From Gentiana macrophylla (Eukaryota > Streptophyta > Magnoliopsida > Gentianales > Gentianaceae): a stretch of 64,000 nucleotides of DNA. The notes under the pieces were generated by a model. It worked only from the letters and a program-made list of their open reading frames with translations. It made no database searches and had not been told where the DNA came from. Position 1 is the stretch's first letter, and every line of letters begins with the position of its first letter. The stretch covers positions 3,647,262 to 3,711,261 of the forward strand of contig CM047808.1 of NCBI GenBank assembly GCA_026214975.1, written 5' to 3'. A program made the translations under genes and the position numbers. Of this stretch, positions 57,886-64,000 are shown one piece after another.

Positions 57886-58050
57886 AATTTCTCTACGTCC
57901 AAACTTAGAGAACCTACGTCCAAACGTAGGGAATGCAACATTCTCTACGTTGGAACGTAGAGAACCTAGTCCAAATGTAGGGATACAACATTCTCTACGT
58001 CCAAACGTAGTGTTTCTACGTTTAAGTGCATTTCTCTACGTTTGGAAGTG
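57886..58050. repeat. Array of palindromes CTACGTCCAAACGTAG upstream of the B3 gene
   Basis: About six copies or half-copies in 165 bp, several in the larger repeated context GCAACATTCTCTACGT...ACGTAG(A/G)GAA. It lies 210-370 bp upstream of the B3 start codon, so it may belong to its promoter or leader. Confidence 0.88.
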
Positions 58051-58258
58051 GTAGATGGCAATTATTGTTGTTGTACAAGTACTTGTTCAATATACACCAC
58101 ATGAACGAGCCATTTCTCTCATTTCTTCAAAGTCTTTCAAGTTCATCTGAATTTGCTAACCACTTCTTCATCTTTCAAGTCCATTTCTTCATCATTCAAG
58201 TAGTCAATTTAAACTAACCACTTCTTCACCTTTCAATTTATAATCTACACTGAAGCAA

Positions 58259-59103
58259 ATGGATAATGATCGTTCTTTAAAGTTCTTGATGGTGGTTTCG
58301 CAACAAGTTTGGTATGTCATTATTAATTAACTTACATTTATATCACTTGTATTATGATTGAACAAACGTGATATGTTTCTTTTTTCATAGACACTACCTC
58401 CAGTATACGTTAATAGGTTGAACGACACGTTGAGGAACCTAGATAGGGCCGTTCTCAAAAGCCGATTAGGGACATGGGAAGTGAGGGTTGGAGCCATAGA
58501 CAATGGAATTCTTCGTTTCTTTGGGAAAGGTTGGGAGGAGTATGTGGCGGCTCATTACATGAATGAGAGGGAGTTTATAGTATTTGAACACAGGGGGATT
58601 TCACTTTCGACACTATTGTGATGGATCACACTTCTTGTGAGAAGACTTTTTCTGAGTCCGAGAGTGAAGAAGATGATGCAGATGATGATGCAGGTGCAGG
58701 TAACCAAAATCCCCATTTTCAGACGACGCTGGCAAACTGGGTATTTTCACATGGTTGTTATTATGTGGTGATATATTTAAAATATTTTTAGTTGTTTTCT
58801 TGTTTTATCTTTTTTCCCCATTTTGAAACAGTATTTAAATTTGTTTGTGATTTGTAGAATATTCCAAAGGCATTTGCTAGAACAAACGACATGTTGCGAA
58901 ACAAGACCGTGGAACTGCGAATAGCCACAAAGGAATCATGGCCTGCTAGAATTGTCTATTTGTATCAAAAAGTTCGTTTAAGCAAATTGAATGATTTCAT
59001 TACGGACAATGACCTAAATGCGGGAGATGAATGCAGCTTTGAAGTCATTGATCAACCTATAGAAAATCACGTCGTGTTTAATGTGGTGATTACTAAACAT
59101 TGA
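58259..59103 (+). pseudogene. Double-B3 (REM/VRN1-like) gene carried by MULE-2
   Basis: ATG at 58259. Exon 1 58259-58311 (MDNDRSLKFLMVV..), intron GT...AG, exon 2 from 58391, exon 3 58858-59103. The first B3 domain has TLPPVYVNRL, LKSRLGTWEVRV and FFGKGWEEYVAAHYMNEREFIVFEH. The linker is acidic (SESESEEDDADDD). The second B3 domain begins IPKAFARTND, then NKTVELRIA-ESWPARIVYL, VRLSKLNDFITDNDLNAGDECSFEVI, NVVITKH-stop, a complete fold. B3 domains bind DNA in plant nuclei; REM proteins have tandem B3 domains. A single-base loss near 58592 (GGGGG run) shifts the frame after EH-RG; the MULE-1 copy retains the base. With that one defect the gene is otherwise clean, so it is a recent relic or a possible sequencing slip. 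A CTACGT palindrome array lies upstream. Confidence 0.82.
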
Positions 59104-59159
59104 AGATCATTTATTTAGGCGTCATCCTATCGTATTTAATGATCACCCTTAGTTTATTT

Positions 59160-59275
59160 AACCGTCATCTTATTGTTATCTCAATGTATCATTACTCTTT
59201 GTTTTTATGTTTGTAAGCCATGTATGTAAGCCAACGTATCATTACTCTTTTTTTTTTGTGTAAGCCCCGTAATAA
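59160..59275 (+). repeat. 3' UTR repeats of the B3 gene
   Basis: Two copies of the TGTATCATTACTCTTTGTTTTTATGTTTGTAAGCC-type block that is repeated about four times behind the MULE-1 B3 fragment. Confidence 0.7.
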
Positions 59276-59418
59276 TTACTGTTAGTTTTACAGAGGTAGT
59301 GTAATAAAAGACAAACTTGATTCCGATTAATATCTGAATACAATCATTACTACAATCCATTAATACGTTACAGAATAACGAACCATTCTAATATCACCAT
59401 AACAAAAACAATGACTTC

Positions 59419-60539
59419 CTACCGGTATTGCGTGCAACTGGCTCTGTTATGTCCTGGATGTTTGCAGTTAGTACATACATTCTGATGGCCTGGACATTCC
59501 CATTCAGAAGGGATTCTAGTGGTATTAATTCTACCTCTTCTTGGAGCTTCACTGGCATCAGGCGCATATATCATGTTAGGCACTCCGACTTTCATGTTTC
59601 TTACCGCCTCGGAACATACCAATCCTCCTGTTAGAATCGGATATATGCTACCCATGTAAATCTCCTTGAAACATTCACTTATAATACGGTGAACAGAGTT
59701 CGGTGTACTAATTACTCGTGTTATCAAGGGTTGTTATAGCATGCGTACATGGTATTTCCATTTTCTAAAAATAACCGCAATAACACTTCCTCTCTCGTAG
59801 ATTTACCACCCCATGAAGCAAGTTATTTCCATGAACCTCAAACTCATCGGGGTTAATAGGCTTAACCCTGAACTTCCTTCTAGTAGTAATATTCAAAGCC
59901 ACTATTGTATTGATCTCCGGTGCTAACACAGTCGCACAATCAAGCACCTTCTGTCGTCTATCATTATACCATCTCTGTAGTGTAGCTCTAATGAATTCCA
60001 AGAGGCTAGGAACGAGCCAACGACGAGCTCCTCTAATCGCACAGTTGAAACTTTCAGCGTAATTGCTTGTCATTAAGGCGTATCTTTTTCCAGGAAATTT
60101 GGCACGCGCCCACCGTTCAGCACCTATTTCTTCTAGTTTTAAATATGCGCCAAGACATTGTGCCTTGCTAAGGGCGTACTTTCAGAGAAATTCGGCCTCC
60201 GAGAATGCATAGGCTTCTTGATAGAATGTGTCTTCACAAAAACCGTAATACTTCCATATTTTTGGGTGATATGCATCGGGAAATACCTGACCAACCACAT
60301 TTCTAATAGCCTTGTGTCTGTCAGATATAAAGCTCAAATTTTCATCATGGATACCTCCAATGGCCACCCTTAATTGTCTCATGAAATACCCCCATGAATC
60401 GTTGCATTCTTTTTCAGCAATAACGAAGGCTACAGGGAATAGGTGGTCACCAAAATCTACAGCAACAACAATAAATAGTTGCCCAGAGAAACGGTTTTTT
60501 AGATGAGTGGCGTCGACACACAAAATAGGTCAACAATAC
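59419..60539 (-). pseudogene. MULE-2 transposase, C-terminal two thirds, cut by an LTR
   Basis: Starting at the LTR border: ILCVDATHLKNRFSGQLF (first catalytic Asp; an in-frame TGA precedes it), DFGDHLFPVAFVIAEKE, LSFISDRHKAIRNVV (second Asp), VFPDAYHP. Frame break near 60170. Then MTSNYAESFNCAIRGARRW with the Glu, FIRATLQRWYNDRRQ, and a SWIM start RERKCYCGYF. After a further break: the zinc knuckle CTNCKHPGHNRASC, intact here. It is diverged from the MULE-1 transposase. Confidence 0.85.
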
Positions 60540-62285
60540 TGTCCCGGATTTTATCAATATAAAACAACAAGTAATAAACCGGTTAACCTCAAGTGCAAGG
60601 ATCGTAGTATGGAGGCTAATGCCGGGTCGATCTTACGGGGAACTAGACGAATGTGAATCCTAGCTTTTGTTTTTAACTAATTATTGTCACGAATCTAACC
60701 TAACGAACAACTAACCTAAACAAATATGCAGAAAAAGTAACTAGACAGAGGATTGCTCCAATGCTAGGCAAGACTGAAAGCGATAAAAACTAAACTAAAG
60801 TGCAGGAAAAGTAAAACTAAAGCTAAGCAATTCAAGTTTAAAGGATTAAAATCAATTTATAACGAACGAACAAGCAATTGATCCACCTATCCTATCAACA
60901 TTCACTTCTAATCCGGATTATTTCGTGATCTCTACTCAAGTCGTGATTCACCTAATCGAAGGCATAAACTCCTACTCTCGTAGACGAGTTCGTTTCCTAA
61001 TCTTTTATCTCTCGATGTTAAAGATTACGTCTTTCTAACCTAGGCGTGAAATCTTTCAATTTCTAATCTAGAGATTCAATCTAATAACTTTCGTTTTATT
61101 TAGATCAAAAATCCAATCTTCTATCATGGTGATCTAAGGTTGACATGACTCTCATCACATAACCAATCATAAAAGCAAGCATCTTTCGATTAAACACGCA
61201 ATAAAACATACAAAACATGATAAAAGAAACGAACTTGAAATAGATACTCACATTAATCACGAATCAAAACTGAATTGTTGAAGGAAGGCTTCTGGCGCTT
61301 GTTCAAAGAGGATTAGCCTCTTAGCATCTTCTTGACAACTCGAATTGATGAATAAAAGTACATGAAATTATCTAATCTAATCTAGAAGTTTAAGTGCATA
61401 AAACTAGAGAAAACTCGAAGGAAAACGCAGCCAAGCTGCCCCTAGGGTTTAGGGTTCAAATTATATCTTTAGGGTGAAAGAAATCCGCTGCTTATATAGA
61501 GTTTCAATGTCGGCCGCTATACAAGAACCGCTCCGGACGCCCGCTTTGAAGATTCCGGACGCTCGTCCGCTATTTTCAGCAACAGCGTCCAAACTTGTAA
61601 CGCTCATATCTCGGGCCTCGTAAGTCGGAATGGAGTGATTCAAAATCCTGTAGAATCCTCTCTTCAAGCCCTACAACTCTTCTCTTGAGGTCCAGAGTCA
61701 AATCGGTTGTTATCATATCAAGAACTGCGTTGGAAGTTCAGCACTACCCGGAATCCTGATTTTCTTCCTCTCGGGCGCTCGTCCGATATCTCGACGCTTC
61801 GTTCCTTCCGGCGTTGAACTTGTGCCAGACGTTCGTTCATCCAGCGTCCAAACTCTCTGTATCAAAATACTTCCTGGGCGCCCGTCTGCTTTATCAAACG
61901 CCCGTCCCACTCGGGCGGGACACGACGAACGCCCATATGTCTGTAACTCGATTTCTTGATCTTTATCTCCTCCTTCTTCCATCTTTATCCTTCTTTTCTC
62001 ATCTCTATCTTGATTTAGCTCGAATTATATCAACATTGATCATCAATTTAGCCTCCAACATGTATCTACATCACATCAAAAACACCGCAAAGCGTAACAT
62101 AATTCCAATAACCATAAAATCATAATTAAAACACATACAAATCCACCAAATTTGCGATTAACTCATTAAAAATGTCATTCGCTCAATATTCCATTTAAAC
62201 ACGTGATTTCCATACTATTAATACGAATGTCGGGGAAAACATTATAAAATATAACGTTATAAAGCACGTAAATTCACCCTTAACA
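60540..62285 (-). repeat. 3' LTR of Athila-family element 3 (1746 bp)
   Basis: TGTCCCGG to CCTTAACA. U3 at 61590-61740 is close to 2540-2700 of Athila-1's 3' LTR. Palindromes GGACGCTCGTCC, GGGCGCCCGTC and AACGCCCGTCC occur at 61534-61935. Confidence 0.9.
61445..61501 (-). promoter_or_regulatory. LTR core promoter: TATA box plus double telo-box
   Basis: Minus strand CTATATAA (61501-61494), then AACCCTAAACCCTA (61458-61445) about 40 nt downstream. Same pair as in the other Athila-family LTRs. Confidence 0.6.
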
Positions 62286-62322
62286 ACTCTCCCACACTTA
62301 AACTTTGCTCGTCCCGAGCAAA
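62286..62322 (-). other. Polypurine tract and adjacent hairpin (module 1 type)
   Basis: Minus strand TAAGTGTGGGAGAGT beside the LTR, then perfect hairpin TTTGCTCG-TCC-CGAGCAAA (62304-62322). Confidence 0.85.
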
Positions 62323-63320
62323 ACAAAACAAAATCAAGCTCGAGATAGTATAGACATCTCAACAAATATAACATATATTCAATAACTTAGAAGTTCACCA
62401 TTGTGTGTGTGCATAGCCATAGAAAACTTCCACTAAATCCAAACTCGAAAAACTCAAAGTAAAACTAGCTAATACCCCCCTCGTGGAATAGCAATAAATG
62501 ACACTCATAAGATGCACCCTACAAACGTGACATATCCCGAAAAGAATGATCGAATGAATCTAGGGCCTTTCTGAAATACTCAGAGGATACTCCTTACAAC
62601 ATATCCATCGGTTTATACTGGGGATAAGATTAACGAAAACTAAGCCTTATATACATTTCATAACACTTCATTAGTTGATTTAGCCATTTCACTTAAAACA
62701 CACATTAGAACAAACTATTGCCCTCATAGCAGAATAGGACATTTCGAGATAATACCCTACCTTACTCCAATCATAAGGCAGCTTTTCCTAACTGTCGTGA
62801 GCCCTTAGTCATCATAGTGGAATAGGACTTACGTGGTAAACCCTACCTCACTCAAATCATCGACTAGCTTTCGACACACACATAGATTCATTTAACTTTT
62901 TCAGCTTCTCATTTGACATTAGTTACGTGTTACTTATCACATTCAAACATCTAGATATTCACAGTATCTCATACTTCGGATCTAAATACAAACTATCATA
63001 AATCCCAAGATATATACGTAGCACTAAGCACATGACTTATAAGAAAATCAAAAACTACTAATCCAAAACGGGGTATAACTTTATAAAATAGCTCATCATT
63101 CACTATGGCTCGTGAAAAATAAATCTTGGTGAAACAACTAACTCACTAAAAATATGGTATACAGCATCAATGAATATAACAAACCGAACAAAAACGTGCA
63201 TTGCTTACTCGAGACAAAACAAAAATTTTGAAAAATTTACGCTCATTTCGCATAAAACCACAATCTAACGTACTAAAACAACGTGTACACATAATTTATT
63301 CAAATCGAACTATCCCCCTC
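62323..63320. other. Untranslated 1-kb insert between the two tract/hairpin modules
   Basis: No ORF. Contains a duplicated phrase around 62740-62890: (A/C)AGAATAGGACATTTCG-type and TGGAATAGGACTTACG-type blocks, each followed by ..ACCCTACCT-ACTC-AATCAT. Nothing else recognised. Confidence 0.45.
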
Positions 63321-63355
63321 CCCCACACTTAAAAATGCAACATGTCCGCATGTTG
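63321..63355 (-). other. Second (internal) polypurine tract and hairpin (module 2 type)
   Basis: CCCCACACTTAAAAA then hairpin CAACATG-TCCG-CATGTTG (63338-63355). Same as 2981-3018, where it abuts the LTR. Confidence 0.8.
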
Positions 63356-63843
63356 TGCAGAAAGTAAAAGAATAAGAAACTTAGCTGTACGCGCGTAGAA
63401 GAATCGAGATGTCGGTCAGGCCGGAGCATGAAAGAAACAACACTCGCAAAAGCGTCGGAAATTCAAAAAAAAAAAAAAACGTCCAAACCGAACTCAACCA
63501 AGACTAGATCTGCACTATTCGACAAAACAACAGAATCTCGGGGGAAAACGGGGTACAATAACGTAATAATGAGAAAGGCATGAATGCAAGAGATAGAACA
63601 ACAAGTGTCAACCAAAAATGATCATAATACCAACGAAATCGCAATCCAAGGATGTGGTGCTAGACAGCTTATATTATTTAATAAAACACACCCCTACGAT
63701 AGTCAACAGTAGCGAGAAAAATAGAAAGTACAGAAATCATAGAAACATCCAAAAGGAAAGTAGTAATAGTCATCGTACAACCAGATCGAAGTCGGAGAAA
63801 AGAAAGAAATAAATCAAACAGAGAATGCATAAAAATCTCAACA

Positions 63844-64000
63844 TCACTCAGGCGGAATCGGAGCATCAACCGGAGAAGGATCTGTAGAAGGAACACCAGC
63901 TGTAGATGCTGTCTGTGGAGGCTCAGGCTGCGGAGTAGATGCGATGGCGAGTCTCTTCTGAGGCTCATCCTCCTCATCGTCGCACGACTCGGCTTCTCCT
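63844..64000 (-). CDS. Extra Athila ORF, C-terminal tail (partial, continues right)
   Basis: The minus strand tail PQTASTAGVPSTDPSPV-API-PPE then stop at 63844; Athila-1 has the near-identical TASTAGVPSTDPSPV at about 3480-3530. The N-terminal part is outside the window, so intactness is unknown. Confidence 0.7.
   Translation of the reverse strand, partial: GEAESCDDEEDEPQKRLAIASTPQPEPPQTASTAGVPSTDPSPVDAPIPPE

Larger units (their letters stand above)
53780..60539 (+). mobile_element. MULE-2: Mutator-like element with DUF1985-Ulp1, double-B3 gene and transposase
   Basis: Outer terminal-like sequence 53780-54060 resembles 480-770 of MULE-1. Contents: DUF1985-Ulp1 gene on + (54360-57675), B3 gene on + (58259-59103), transposase on - (60539-59419), cut at 60540 by an Athila-family LTR. 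The other end lies beyond the window. Relative to MULE-1 the backbone is inverted, but the B3 module is not. The left limit is uncertain: the matching palindrome arrays at 52560-53191 and 57886-58050 could mean the element starts further left. Confidence 0.7.
60540..64000 (-). mobile_element. Athila-family element 3 (3' LTR and start of interior; continues beyond window)
   Basis: A 3' LTR (60540-62285), polypurine tract, 3' untranslated region and the tail of the extra ORF are seen; the rest lies to the right. Inserted in the MULE-2 transposase; AATAC precedes the LTR (60535-60539) and should recur at the far end. Confidence 0.85.

Overview
The window is plant nuclear DNA, most likely from a eudicot, and is almost entirely transposable elements nested inside one another. 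The evidence is an Athila-type Ty3/gypsy pol with a tRNA-Asp-type primer site, a long Ty1/copia element, Mutator-like transposases with zinc-knuckle tails, DUF1985/Ulp1 protease genes, a plant-specific double-B3 gene, a phospholipase D fragment with its intron, and LTR promoters that pair a TATA box with an AACCCTAA telo-box. I see no intact single-copy host gene, no tRNA or rRNA gene and no CRISPR array. The family-level plant assignment is firm; eudicot is an inference.

Layout. About 440-30113: MULE-1, a decayed Mutator-like element with a transposase on + (1112-17590), a 'putative plant transposon protein' ORF on - (18002-18712), a B3 fragment on + (18690-19239) and a DUF1985-Ulp1 gene on - (30113 to 19629). 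Three LTR insertions split it, and each can be excised through a 5-bp duplication: an Athila-family element at 1231-14981 (ATCAC), a solo LTR at 21342-23171 (AATTC) and a gene-less Athila relative at 24007-29423 (CTTAA). 30161-31079: microsatellites, a 462-bp foldback MITE with an 8-bp duplication, and a long near-perfect palindrome. 32498-35235: one end and the ORF of a CACTA element, interrupted at 33275-34418 by a poly(A)-tailed, 18-bp-duplicated copy of what looks like a copia transcript. 35236-38743: unresolved ORFs and a phospholipase D fragment. 38744-52181: a 13.4-kb copia element on - with a very long extra reading region behind pol. 52560-60539: palindrome arrays and MULE-2, a mirror-arranged relative of MULE-1 carrying DUF1985-Ulp1, a nearly complete double-B3 gene and a transposase. 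60540-64000: start of a third Athila-family element, inserted in the MULE-2 transposase.

How the parts relate. The LTR elements encode or have lost the usual gag-pol set. Most of them carry arrays of short CpG-bearing palindromes of the type GGACG-N2-CGTCC, in both LTRs and untranslated interior. The CACTA element has arrays of GGGACGACA/TGTCGTCCC palindromes, and MULE-2 has arrays of CTACGT-N4-ACGTAG palindromes next to its genes. Unrelated element classes in one window therefore share one architecture. The most informative items are: these arrays; a two-hairpin module present twice around the 131-aa ORF at 6056-6451, with compensatory base changes; paired polypurine-tract/hairpin modules; a B3 module shared by two otherwise diverged MULEs but inverted relative to their backbones; and a retroposed copia transcript. 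All counts and identities were judged by eye.
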